Shown here: in pieces, positions 24,685-39,300 of the stretch | How positions within the stretch are numbered: position 1 is the first letter of the stretch | Layout: every line of letters begins with the position of its first letter | Origin: Stratiolaelaps scimitus | Lineage: Eukaryota; Arthropoda; Arachnida; Mesostigmata; Laelapidae | Assembly (NCBI GenBank): GCA_019614645.1 | Contig: JABWDB010000005.1 | Location: 475,001-539,000 of the forward strand | DNA: 64,000 bases | Reading direction: 5' to 3' | Notes under the pieces: model-generated | Databases searched by the model: none | Seen by the model: only the letters and a program-made list of their open reading frames with translations | What the model was told of the DNA's origin: nothing | Translations under genes and position numbers: made by a program

Positions 24685-25025
24685 CTGAACGACAAAAGGC
24701 AGCAGCATCATCATCATCAGCAACAGGCAGACACAACACATGCATAATATAAGCTCGTTAACCGATTCAGGATTTGAGAAAATGTCGTCGACACACATTT
24801 TATGCAGTCTCGTCCATCATCGATGTTTGCGTCAAACGCAAACTACGTGACCCGAACGACTTAATGGCCGTAATGTGTATTCCACCGATTTGTTTACATT
24901 GTACGTCATATTTCTCATAATATACACTCGTTTGGGTTCCTACCGACAGGACCTACTGGATCCACTACGACCTCATTGCGTAACTCATTCATCGTAGCAT
25001 GTCTACAAGTAATATGCTTATAACA

Positions 25026-25098
<73 letters not shown>

Positions 25099-25130
25099 AT
25101 TATTCGTTTTATTGGGCACATACAAATCGA

Positions 25131-25165
<35 letters not shown>

Positions 25166-28100
25166 TTCGATAAAGCTATTCGTAAGCAACAAACCATTGA
25201 CAGCGTTGCTCCCTGTGAAGAGTCGCCGGATCCCACTCATACTAAGGGCATTACGGATACGCTGATAATTGATGAGTTCGAGAATGACAACGGCGCGCTG
25301 CGAATACGTCTCCATGAGAACGAGAAGCACGAAGCCGGCAATGCCCACGACCCACATCGCCATCACTTGAAACAATATCCCCTGACGTGCGTCGAATGAG
25401 AAGATCGACGTGTGTTGGAAGCAAACCGGTGCACCCGTGTCTGGACAAGCTGTAGCACAAAACAGTAGCACATCAATCATGATCCGCAAGAGTGGACACG
25501 GATAGTAGAAAGCAACACTGACGTGTTTACTTTTTTCTTATTGTTTTATCCTAACACGGAACTGACCCGTAGCCGGATCTACAATTGTATGGTATCATAT
25601 CATCATCATCCTATAGTAAGCATAATAGCTAGGCCGGATCCGAAGTGTATACGCATTTCTGCTGCTATTCAAATATACCTGCACATAATGTGTGGTGGTA
25701 ATTCTTCGCCATCGATAAGGTCATTCAACATATGCTCTATATCGTCTACGTATAGTTGTCGTTGGGGACCTCTCGCATCCTAAATTCGATCCCCTCGCCG
25801 TTCCACTGTAGATGTATGAAAATACGTACGATGGCAGCAAGGTTGAATGAGGTCCTTCACAGGTGTCAAACAGAATTGCAGACGCTGAACGGGCTCCATT
25901 TTGTCACACACCGCTTTGTCCTGCCCGTTGATATGAATGTTGGCGAAAGCATATGTGGCTGCGAAACCCGGCAAGAAGCTTGCCAGCTGAAAATTTAAAT
26001 CGGAAACACATGGATTTTCAAATCGGCTCCAATTGAACTCGCCGCTGTCATCTTGCGAGCTACGAGACGCTGTGTCTCGCAATCGCTCAACTCAAGTGTC
26101 GTCAACGATTGTCTCCAGTAGCTTGTTGTGTATAGTGCAGATATGATACATGGCATGACGCCGTGAGTGCCGTCAGCGCGGTAACGGCCTGCCATACATG
26201 ATAAGGCGTACACACACGTTTACACGTCGCCAACGTTTACGTACCTTGATCCAGTAGGTGGATTTCGTTTCGTTGAAGGAGGAGATGAGGTCGACAACTA
26301 GGACCGTAATACCCGCAATGATAACAGGCGTAACGGCAAAGTTCTGGAGGGTCGACAATGCCGAGGCAGAATCCTGAAATCAACAAGAGAAACAAAGTAT
26401 AGTATCCCCGTCCCAAGAAACGTCGATATCATGTAGCTCGACAAGCGCATCTGCTTTAAATATATTACGATCACTTAGCCTTGTAGGGTAAGAGCGCAGA
26501 TAGATTTGACGCACGCGCCTCTGTCTCTAAAAGAGATTTGGAAAAATATGTATATATACCGAGCGGAATGACAAAACTAATAAGAAAAATTAAGATTACT
26601 AATCAATAGGGAATCTGTAAGGACCCCCCCCGCTCGCCGTCAATATACCCATCGTATGGCAAGTGATGAGAAGAGCATCGAGAAGAGCATTGATCGTCTT
26701 GGTTAGAGAACACCTCTAACCAAGACGATCAACAAACATATGTTAGCAAAATCGTGTTACCTTGAAGAGATAAGAGAACGCGTATATGATCGGCAGCATG
26801 GAGACGCCGTACGTAAAGAGCACGAAGAAGATGGCCACTGAAAGCAGAATGAAATGACACCATTTAACTAGATGTTGTACTGGATAATTTATGTTGTACA
26901 CTTCCGGGGACAATTTGCGTAATGAATACCTTGAAAAAGGCACAACCCTTGTCGAACACTTGTTTTTCATCGGATCGCCCACTTCCAGGCAGGATTTTTC
27001 AAGCGTGCTGTTGGTTTAAGATTTGTCAACCACTAACTACATAGCTGAATATGCAATCGTTAACTATTAACCCAACCGTTAAATATTAATCCAACTATTA
27101 ACGGCTACTCGCCGTAATGATGACAACCCACTTCGTACAGTTGCACCATGAACTTTCACAAAACCTATACGTCAAGTTCATCGCATTTTCGATCCACAAG
27201 TTCGAATGCGACATCATGCATGTTATATAAATCACAGAAAATCATCTCGTTTTGCACGATGACAGCTGATGAAAAGTAACGTTACGATGCTTAGTATGCG
27301 AATTTATTCGCCCTTTCTCCCACCCATTCGCGATCAGGACGGAAGCTATATTGGCATTGCTAATCCAACAATATGATAATACCATACGATACATTTCATT
27401 GGCATTATTGCTTATGTAATGTTGCAACCCTTCCAAAAACAAAATCCATAAAACATAAAGCATCAATGATTGAGCAGAGTTAATACGTACCCCATGAATC
27501 ACCGTAGGCGCGAAAACCTCCCAACGGATCCACGATGACACAGATCAACACCGAGCAGATAATAGGTACGAGCATGATACCCAAATCAAATATGAAATTT
27601 GATGCGACGTACGTGAGCCGGCTAACCCCGGACATTAGCTGGACCTGTGAAGCAGCCGAGAGCATTCGAAGTGCAGCACGTTGCGTCTTAGCAGCTGCTA
27701 GCAGTTGCGAAATCGCATTATGATCATAGAACGTTGTCCGGAAAGACGAAGCTTCTAATTTGAGCCTGGCCAATTGGTCTCCTCATCTCTACGAGACTGT
27801 TCCAGGCTTGGCCAGCTGTTGAATTCATTTCCACAACATATATATAACATATATATGTGTTTTTTTCTTTGCCAGTTTCTACGAATTTTTCTATTGGGAC
27901 ACATCTGATCTTAGTGAGTTTCCACAAGTGGCAGAGATATCTTGCTGCAATACTCTTGACCTTCTGTGTACAACAGTGATTGCGCTCGAAGGGTCGCATG
28001 GTACCTACCAGTTTGGTTTTGGTGACCCGCTCCTGGACTGGGAACATGATCGCCGCAGTGACCAGGTATGACACGACGACAGACATGAATATAAGCGCCT

Positions 28101-31100
28101 TCAAATGCACTGCAAGAGTTCAAACCGAGGCAAGATGCAATTGAGCACGATTGAGTTACGAATCACCAACAATCAACAAAGAAATTTCACACGTCATCGA
28201 CAGAGCTAACCGTTTGGGCACACATAAACATAATTCTGAAACGCTGCTGGCAAACATACGCCTCTGTTTCTGATACCTACCGATAAAGCCATCCAAAAAC
28301 GGAGGTGAGTCGTGTTTGGTCGCCAGAACCCGATTCGTGACTTTGACGACGGCGTCCTTCGTGGTGAACCTCCTGATGACCGCTTCCTGCCAGCGGGCTA
28401 GAGCGGCTGCTCCCATATGATAGGGTTCGCCGTTGAACCATAACGTGTTGTTTTGGGAATCAATTTGCCCGCCCGCGGACCATTTCGTCTTATACTCATC
28501 AGGGCGGTTGAGACCTGCAATTGCCGAGATCACTTGTTATGTACTCGATCGGCTAGCGCCAATTTGCGGGTGTCGAATGGACGAATAAGACGCGACCGGT
28601 GTCGACTGATGTGCTAGCCAAACGGAGGCGGAGGATTTTCATTGCCGAATCAAAATAGAGATTGGATAACAATAATAGAATATGTACGTGGAAATGACCT
28701 AGTGAAGCAGCGCAATTAGCGAGATACTATCGAGGCACTCGGCCAAGTCCGAAAATCCGTAGAAACTGCCGGCACCTTTAGAAGCGTTTCACAGCAGCGT
28801 CGGGCTACGGCGAACGAGTTTCACTCAGCATGCAGAAATCTGTCTGGGTATATATATATAAATATCGTCGCAGGTGTATTGTCCAAACTATGAGTCTGGC
28901 TTACAATTACGATATACGAAACCTTGCTTAGGTATTATTAAAGTGTAGGATCTTCGTTTAACATCTTCGCCAAGTACAGCCGTCCGTAATAACTGACCAA
29001 TGTCAAGTAGATATGCGTTGATCTTGTCATTGGAAAGCGTTTTCACGTCTACGCCGTCGCGTCTGAGACTGTCGCCGAAGGACTTCATCACCTCGTTATC
29101 GGCTCCCTCGAGAAAACCCTTGGTATTGCCGTAAATGCCGCGAAGAGAGTACGTCAATGACTGAAACGTAATTGCGTTATATTAGAACTGGAATGGCATC
29201 GGATTGCTTTACAATAAGCGTCGCTTCAGGTCGTCCGTCCGCGCAGCAGGTTATAACGGAAAAACACGTGACGTCCATATGAAGGAAAGGTCATGCTTCT
29301 CTTTCGATGGCTCATAAGTGTCAAACTAATATGAATAGGTTGACCGTTAAATTATCACAGAAACAATAATAGCCACATTGTCGATGAAGCGTCCACTTGA
29401 GCATTCATCAATTGTTTTCATGAAACGTGTGACCGTATAACAGGATACCATTAAAGAATATGAGCTCTCGCCGCTTCGTGGCGTCCCTCTTACCCTCCCC
29501 TCTCAATGATGGGCCCAGACAGAGTTTCCAAAAAAGCGCCTGTAAACCCCTTGAACAAGTTGTACTCACCCGGGCCGCACTCTCTGTATTGCTAGCTGCC
29601 AGGACGCAGTAAGCGAAGGTGAATATTAAAGGCAGCATCATCAGATACCAGAGCATTTTCCACTCGCGTCGCATAGCGTGAAATCTGGCGAGACCCACAG
29701 GGGAAACAGATACGGAAAACCACATCGAGTATATTAGTTCTAGAAGGTTAGATAGTTACAACGCTAATAAATGGGGTGTTCAGTTTGGTTACTCAAATAC
29801 TCATATATTTGGGGAAGTTCCCTTAGAGGACGTCACTACGAACGTTACTCGAATTCCCGCTAGCTCTGCAAGATGTTTGCCGATATTGGAGTTTCTCTGC
29901 GATACATTTTTGTCGATGCTTGTCTTAAACTACTCGGTGGTATGTACGTGACGAAAATAGAAGTTTATATATATATATATATCATGCATGGTTCGTGTCC
30001 ACAACGTGTGTGTGTGCGTTTGTGAAATAAAAAAAAAATCGTATCACACAAATGGCCACACAATGAAAGCAAGACATTGATGTAGTTCAACTCATAGCCA
30101 CGATCGGAGACTGTCGACTATGGGAACTCGATTAACAACGGTATCTGAAACGGGGCTGCTTAACGCGACATCTGCAACTTTTCTTTAGCATAATCAAATT
30201 TAATGCAAATCAGGACATGCTCGTTTCACGAATTATCGTGAGGGCAACCGCTCCGTTTCTAGCAACGCCAATTAAGCGATGGTCGAGCATGGCGCAGGTT
30301 TCTACCAACCTTTTCATGAGTAATCCTTGCATTTGCCGCATGGTGAGGGCGAAGCCGGGCTGGATTCGGTCGAAACGAGTGGCGCTCTCTGCCGAACGAA
30401 CAGCAAAAAAAAAAGGTTCAGACTAATAACGGGTATCGACTACTATCGAAATTCAGAAGGGGAAAGGGACACAACACTGGCAAACATATCTCCGTGAATT
30501 AAGCAGCACTGTCCAGAACGTCCAAGGCCATATTCGAATGTAGCGCAGGGGATGCAATGACTCAGCCGTCGTGGGTTCGAGTTGGCCTGAGTGGCGCAGG
30601 GCGGGCGCTTCATCTCGAGATAGAGCAAACCTTAAGGGAAGGGACCATGACTGTGGTATACGTGCAATCGGATTAATTATACTCGTACTAGGAAATCTTC
30701 ATACCCCATCACTTAGATACGTGATAAACCACAACACAGTGACAACAGTAATGAACAACGGCTCCAGGGTCATTTACTCTACGAATGTCTGCAACTAGGA
30801 ACACGGCCCGTTAACATGAACCTGAGTTTCGTTGTTGACATAACGTGCATCGTTGTTATTGTTTAGGTTACCTTGAAGCTTTGCTCTGCTTGTACATCGT
30901 CTCCTTTTGAAGCCTTGCTCACCTAACATGGCCACTGAATGATTCGGGCCAGAATCTCCGTTCATCTTGTGTTCGCCTCTATCCTTCTTGTCTTCAATTG
31001 TGTCTTCTGGAGCTGCGGACTCGCGTTCGCCCACTTTCATGAATACGTCCTCCATCGTCGTGACGGAGATGCCGATGCTTTCAATCTAAAAATTTGATTG

Positions 31101-34100
31101 CAAAATATATGTATATATATATGTTTCATCAACACCAGTTCACAGTTTTTCGAGCTGACCCTCAGCTGTTCTGCCCCTATCAGGCCTCAGCTCTTAACCG
31201 TTTTAGGTATTACTATGAGGACCTGTCGGGGCAACCTTTGCTTATTCTCTTCCTTATTCGTACCTGGCAAGAATCTTAAGATAAAGAAAGATGATAAAGA
31301 ACTCCAACCCAACACCAGTTGCAAACAGAAAACCCGAACTTTTGGCCGTATGGACGAGATGTTAGTGTTTACCTCTAGTTCGGCTTTGGTCTTCTCTAGA
31401 CGTCTGAAGAGTTCGATTAGCAAGTGGCTGTCGGGGAAGCCGATGTTGATGCAGAACTCGTAGCCGAGGTTGGATGTGATAGAAACACCTTCATCGGCTC
31501 TCAACGCTTGTTTCACTTCTGTTAACGCCCGCTGAACGTTCGTATTCTGGTGACTTTTGGCAAGCGTTAGCTTGTAACCAGTTTCTGCAACAGATATAAA
31601 CAAATCGTTGAGGTCGGCACTTTGACATGGTGAGCAATTATATTCACAGTAAGTGACTACAGCCCTTCGGCTGGAAGGGCGCAGCAGTCAAATATATATA
31701 TATTACACGTTGGGACTGATAAATTATATCTCAAAGTTTGGACACACCTGAAACCTGTGATACCTAGAGAAGCATACCGAATTTCCTCTTAAGGAACATT
31801 GGCGAGCCGGCGCACATGAGGTATCCTTTTGCAACGAACGCGACCCGATCGCCGAGTACGTCAGCTTCTTCCATATAGTGAGTGGTCATGAGGACGGTTC
31901 GACTCTGTCGTTCCTGCTGCAGGATCGTCCATACGCCGCGACGAGCCTCTGGATCCATACCAGCCGTCGGCTCATCCAGAATCAGGATCTAATCATGTCA
32001 TGGAGAAAAATTAGATTTCGTCGGCAGTATCTGTGTTAATCAACTCGCTCGTCGGAGAGGCTTCGACGAGTTCGCGACTTTGTCCCGTTGTGGGTATTCA
32101 TTAAAATTGGCTCTGTAGTTTTTCACCTACGATTCGGTCGTTGCAAAAAACACAATACGACACCTGCAATTCTTCTTGTAGTGCTTTACAGTCACAATCT
32201 GCATTCGGCCGTGCCATCTTACCTTGCTACCGCCGACCATGGCATTGGCCAGGCTGAGTTTTCGCTTCATTCCACCGGACAAATCTTTGGCTAAGGTCCC
32301 CGCCTTGGGAGACAGCGTGAGCTTGGCGAGGAGTTCGCCAATTTCGTGTGGAATCGTATTTCTAGGCGCACCCTTGAGCGTCGCAAAGAAATGCAAATGT
32401 TCGTTCACGGTCAGCTCGTCGAAGAGAACGTTATGCTGCGGGCAAAGACCGACTCCCGATCTCGCCTTGCGGGTGTCTGTTCTCACGTTGAATCCGTTAA
32501 TGAACACGTCCCCTTCGGTGGGCGGGAACAATCCGGTAAGGATGTTCATTGCGGTTGTTTTGCCCGCCCCATTGTGACCTAGCAGCATCGTAATCTGGTT
32601 GGCGTAGAGCTTCAGCGATAGATCGCTGACAGCCTGAACTGGCCCGAAATTATGCGAGACATGACGCAAGCGAATTACCGGCTCTCCCGCATTCGTCACC
32701 GGCTCTACCATTTCGAAATCTGTAATAAACAGGATGACGAAGCGCGATAAATCGATCGGGTCACACTGGCCCAAGGGCGACAGCACCGTGTATCGCGTAC
32801 CGATATCAAGTAGTCAAGTAAATGTTCTGGGCTGACTCACAGCCAACTGATTGATAGGTTATTGTAGCCTGTCGGCCAAATGTGTCAGGCCACACCGTAT
32901 CCGGCCAACAGTGAAAAAGCATGGGTGAATGGAACGAACCTTCTCCATTGTCCCGCGCCATCGGCGACAGCAACCTCATAGATTCCTCTTTGTCACCAAA
33001 CCAGTACGATTTCTTGAGGAAAAACAGTGGCTCCTTCGGCATGCCGTATTGCCATGGAACGACCGCGTCGAGATACCACATGAGGACGATGTAGATGGCC
33101 CAGGAAAACATCATTGTCAGGAGGATGGTTAGAGGTGAAATGTTATCTCCTGGGATGCTGGCCTGGGCTACCGTGGACCACTGGAGCCCTTCGCCTGCAA
33201 CGGACAATTGACCCAGCTGTGTTATAACAATGAACAAGTAACTTTCATCTGCGATTGGGCGAAGCGGGCGCGGTTTAGCTAAGCTCCTGAAAACTGTGCT
33301 GCTTCGTGTGTTCTTAGGCTGAATTAGGCGCCCGTTTCGGTGATCGAATGTAAAAGGCTATTTCGTGAAGGTGACGCCGGTGTGCTTGCGGAGCGAAAGG
33401 AAGTTAAGGGTATCTGACGACGCTGAAGCGTGTTTTCGGGTGTGCAAGGAGTGTTTGCGAAACAAGGCATTAACCTACACACACCTGCCTTGGTGCTCTC
33501 TGTTGCCTAGATCCATCTAGAGTTGTCACTCATGACTTCCCAGTGTGAAACAACTGAACACCAAAACGCTGTCCTTCGTGGCCCAGAGCCCAGTCTACAA
33601 GTAACGCTTAAACAGAACTGTCGGGTCACGTCCGGTGGAGATTCAATCTCAGCTGAGTGAATCTCAACGGAGTGGCTCAACAGCGGGAACATGCGGTGCC
33701 CATGGAGCACCAACCAGTGTAAAGCGCACCCAGTGATCCCAGCTGACACCAGCGGCTTGGCCTCTGATGGCCGGAAGATTGAACCTATACCCCTCCGCCT
33801 ACGCATTCGTTTTGCAACGAAAGTTAGAAATGACGTCAATGTTGAGGGCATGAAAATGGTAACATTCCTGTCTCCTCTACAGGAGCTGACCGCCTTCGAA
33901 CTCGAACAAAACTTTATGCTCCATTCTACATTGCTGCTCTATCTAATCACCTCGGCAAAATATCCGCTGCTAAAGCCTCAAGCAGATCCAGGGAGTTCAG
34001 AGAATACCCGCAGGCTGTGGTGATTGGCGAGGAACTGTCGTATGATGGAACCTTCGGTATGGGTCCAAGAGACAGGACAAAGAAAGGACTAAAGCTAATC

Positions 34101-36331
34101 AAACGAGGAATCCGATCTATTCCTGTGGGACCATAAGTAAATCGATCATGTATTCTTTACGGTATCCGCTACTAGAAGAAATTGCAATACACGTGTGACT
34201 CGTTTGGCTGGCTAGAGACTACTATTATGTCTGTGGGGTAACTGGCCCCAGCCTCTTGAACAGTTTGCGCTGTCATGATAACTCCGCTCACAGAGGGTTG
34301 TCGTATTCGCTCTGGGTCCCCGCTGACGAAGCGAATCACCTTGGGGGTTTCACCCCCAAAATCGGAGTCCTGCTTTCTGCTTTATTTGGGGGCTGCTTTA
34401 CTGTGGTTTTCGTAGTCTAAGAGTGCTCGTCAGGCGCGCTCCCTCTCCTTGGATTACTCGTATCAAAATTAGGTGCCAAAACCCATGAGTTATGCACGGC
34501 ACGCGCCGTTGGGGCTGGTACATGATAAAGTGTGGTAGCGTTAGTTAGGTTGCGTACGCGATGAGATTTAGGAACTTTGCGCGATGAGTATCGCGTCAAA
34601 GTAAAGAGCCCGTCTGGGTGGTTCTCGTCGCGGAGACTAATGTGACCCTTTGACCGGAACGTCTCACAGCGCAGCGCGAAATAAATCACACTTTAAGTTT
34701 GCATTTTCAAAAAAGGGATAATGTAATACTCCACTTCATATAGGTTGTATAATAATAATCACCATAATCATAATGATTATTGTATAATTACTCATATTGT
34801 AGTTATTGTTTAAACCAGTATAATGAGCATTATAGCGGAGGTCAGACGAAAGCACCCCGTATTCAATATTTCTCAATAAAAAAAAGATTTGTGCATACAA
34901 TATACAAACACCCTGCCATGGTTGTTGTTGCAATACTGACCGATCTCTTCCTCGTACATTACGCTCTTCAAAATCCAGTGTAGTCCAATGAAGGGGAGCA
35001 GCGATGAAGCGATCTTGATGCTTGCTGGTTTAGCGAGATAGTCTGACAAGGAATTTCCTAACGGACGATCGAGCACGCCTGCGTTCAAGCCCCAAGCCCC
35101 CAAGACGAGCAGGACAGTGATTAGGGAGCCGGCCTTCGCTGCAATGTGGTTATTTATCGTCAAACAAAACAAATAACAGGATCAATCAAATGGTAAGCAC
35201 AGTGGTAATGACGGATACGTTATTAATACACAAATACACGTATATCTATATATATGTATATATATATATAGGACTCGGAGAAACTTGAGAAATAGAATCA
35301 ACCGATTAGTGTGTCATCGTACACCTAGCGTGTACCTATTATATATATATATATATGTGTGTTCGTTTGCAACGTTTTTTTTTCTTTTTAATATATCACA
35401 TATCTTAAATCATTCTCAATATATAGCATAAGACAAAGCTGAAATGTACTAGCAATGTGGCATCCGACAGGATCTCTCCATTAAGTACAGATAATGATTT
35501 GTAGAAATTAAGCCACGTTCGCGTTGGCATATATACGAAATGTTCAATTATTATGTATGGGGATACAGTAAAATGACAGTCGACGACTGTCGCTCTTGAA
35601 AACCTATTCGAGCTGTCTCTAGAAACCAAAGCGCGGCAAATACCCTTAGAGGAAAGTCGGTCGACGACATCCGAGATCAGACTGAAATATTGTCACTAAC
35701 GAACAGGTTTCCGGACAGGGGTCGATCTTAACACGAGAATTTTAGGGGGAGATCGGTCTCTCAGACAAAGATTGCTTAAAACTCCGGCTGGCTGCCTCTT
35801 GAAGTTAAATGATCCGGGGGACGGACAGACGTTACGGGAGGCCGATATCGGCAACAGGCCCCTTAACTAGTGCAGTGATCCCTGATCGTTCATCGTCAGA
35901 TGAAACCGACTCGCCGCTCACCGGCCTTACGGCATACAACGTACGTGAATTGATGAGTGTACAGATCAGCATGACGAAGAGAATAGCCCCGATCGTGAAT
36001 ACAACGAAGGTGAAGAAGATCAGAGTGATGTCGGAGAATCGCATCGCTGCGTCCGGGACGACACACATGCCAAGCGTCAGGATGAGGCAAATGCAGACGC
36101 CGCTTGAGAGTCCAACGAGAAGCGAGTTCAGCCAATAGACGATATCCTTCATGCCCATCATTTTCATCATTTCCTGGACGGGACAAATCAGGGAGCGGTT
36201 GTTGTTGTTGTTGTTAGCGGATTATAGCAGAGCTACACCCGTCATCGGGTACATGCCACAATGGTCTTGTCCACCAGTCGCCGATTCACGCTGGACGATA
36301 GATGTGCTTTTGGGTCAGCTATGTTTCACAG

Positions 36332-36395
<64 letters not shown>

Positions 36396-39300
36396 CTTCT
36401 TCTTCTTCTCTTTTTATTCGCATGAGTTGTGTAATATTATAATATACCTATAATATATAATATATTATAGGTATATATAATAAAGGTAATATAATATATA
36501 TATATATATATATATACATCTTGTGATATGTTCTGACTTCATTTTTAGCATTGCAACGTCATACATAACAGGCTTGCAACATGAAGTGTTTATTATATGT
36601 TGGTGCTGTCTTTCATCGTAAAGCTCACGGTCGAACTTAGTTTAACGTTCAAGTTATACAAGCGAGTTGAACTTACTCTTAGACGACTCTCCTTTTCGGC
36701 GATGTTGTTCTTCGCAAACGATGAGAGAAAGTACAAATAGCACATCGGCACCAACGCTCCTGAAAAAATACTAAACATATCGAAGAACGAAAAACTCGCC
36801 CCATGTTGCGAGCTCGGTGCGAAGTACTTCTGCGATGGAAACGGTCGCATCACGGGCTCGTCTTCGGGGGTCAGCGTCCAGTTGTGATGGTCGGCATGTG
36901 CCTAAGATGCAAGCGTATATGTTATGTATAATAATAATATATTTCTATGAATTGCTAGGTACTATTTGCGGTAAATGTTTTACTGGTTTATTGACGGAAC
37001 TGCCGTTTTTACAATGCTCTTATTATTAGTTCTCTTATCAGTCACCAGGTCGCCTGGACCTAAACCCGCGATTATTGAGGTTTAAGGGTTCGCCGGCCTA
37101 ACCAATGACAGTCTGGCCTGGTGTTTTTTTTTGTTTAGGTCAACGAGTCGGTGGCGTACGTTTGCATTGCATTACAGTCAACTGGCCAGTGGCGATTCGC
37201 GTCTCAGATAACAAATCACATTGAATGTCAAGGTGTGAAAATTGGCCCGACGGCTAAATCACGACTATGCATCCAGCTGTAAGAAGTCAGTGATGCATGA
37301 TCAAAATGGAAGTTAATGTTCTTTGCGCAAAATGGCAAAGATCACGTTTGGCCCATTTCGTCTGGTACCGTCCCACGAATAGAATTGTCCAGCCATATTG
37401 CTCCGAGCCCCACATGGCGCTCGGAAGTGGTCAAACGCGTCGATCTTCCACCTCGGCAATCACTGTTTACCCCGAGGTGTTGGATCAGCAGCTTTGGGCT
37501 ATCTCTCTCTCTCCCTTTCTATGCCTCACCACATATATAAAGCGAGTGGTAATTTACATTTGAGACTCACCTTAAACATGGTATACATCGTGGGCCAAAC
37601 CATCTTCTTATCAGGAGCGTATCCGCCGTAATAATCTAACGTTCGCGGTACACCCATGGTGTTGTATTTTTGGTCCAGAAACATATACGTGGAGAACTGT
37701 AGCGTGTATTCGAGTCGATGTTCAACCGCGTTCTCAGGAAACACAATCGCAAGGTTCACGTCAGAAGTATTCGCCAGATACATTTCGAGATCGGTGACGT
37801 TGACGAATCCCCTTGGGGGCGGGTGGACTGTCGACAAAATCGGCCAACAAAATATAGAAAATGAATGACTACAATTATTGATGATATTATGTTAACGCGC
37901 CAGTGCACGCGCACTACTCACTCGCGTGGAAACGCACAGACGCAGGCGATGTATGCGGATCGGAATAATTTCGCAGACATAATTTTTGAAGTATTGACAT
38001 ATAAAGTGTCGTAATCTCCACTCAGCGAATACACTATTCTCACATGTGCAATGGGTACAGTGGTAAAACACGATTATAAAATAGACAATCTCCTATGTCA
38101 ACGTTGTCAGGTTGTTAAGTATTAGGCTGTCCCCTTCAAACTGTCGCCTCTTTAAATGCCAATAACTTTTGAACTAAATGAGTTAGAATAAAGATATTCT
38201 GGTATGAGTTAGAGGCGTATAAGCCTTCAAATTAGATGTCGAACACTCCACACGCATTTTCATCTGCTCAGCAGTCAGTATATGGGGAACCCATTTTGCA
38301 TTGATTTTCTTCATCTTCAGTACATTGGTGACAATTTTATGACATGTCACCCGAGGAATCCCAGTTTCAGCCGACAAAGACCTTATGGACCAAGCTCTAG
38401 TTTGCTCAAAAGCTGCCTTGATTCTGTCAATCCGTTCGTCCCTCGTTGCACCTGATTTGTGGTCCCCGCCTCGGTGGTCATCGGTGTCCATATCTCCACT
38501 GTTAAATCGCTTGCACCAACTTTGCACCGTTCGCAGGCATAAGGCAGACCTGCCGTACGCTTTCACTAATTGTCGATGGATTTCAGCTGGAGGGTGTTTT
38601 TGGAGAAACAAAAACTTGATGTTTTCCCGTTGATTTTTGGGGGAATTTGAACTTTCTGCTGCAGTGTCCATCTTTCTGATCGTATCGAAACCACTTAGTG
38701 TTCGAAAGGAAGCCACGTTCCTGCCGCGTGCCCACTCCAAAAATTAACGCATTGTATCGCGTAGTTCGGATTGTGCGCCATTCGAAAGGCGCGACAGTTT
38801 GAAGGGGACAGCCTAATATATAATTGTTATATAATAGCTCACCGCCATATTGTCATTTTAAGCATTTGAGGGAAAAATGCATTATGCCTAAAAGTCTTCG
38901 CTGCTAAGTAACTCGTCTGGCATTGAGGGACTTTCACCCACTAAAAACCTGCACCAACAGACACTGGGACCATGGATCGGGTTCTCATTCTAGAGGGCGC
39001 TGTATCTGTTTAATTCACTTCAACTGTTCATTGCGCCGCTTAATCCAATAAGGATAACAGGAGTCGACCAGCTTGTTTACTGTCGCGCTGTTAAAATGTA
39101 CTTACATTTGCCGAAGGTATAATTCACGATACTGTCTGCGTACGCGCCCTGCGGTGCGTAGACAACGGTGCCGGAATATTCATCTCTCGAAAAACGAATG
39201 TCCGATGCTTGAAACGGACCCATAGGATCGTACACACGTGGGTCGTGCCAGACTGACTCCGAGTTGCCCATATTTCTACGAATGATGCTGATCATCACTG

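Noticed and set aside
24915..25265. Open frames on both strands rich in Tyr-Ile
   Set aside because: They are translations of a (TA)n microsatellite, not genes; the same applies near 3158-3680 and 36151-36453.
30560..30640. tRNA-like B box (GGGTTCGAGTTGGCC) beside an A-box-like stretch
   Set aside because: Boxes are in the wrong order and no second copy was found; too weak to call a SINE or tRNA.
33507..34023. Long open frames on both strands in a gene B intron
   Set aside because: No transposon motif, terminal repeat or splice support could be found.
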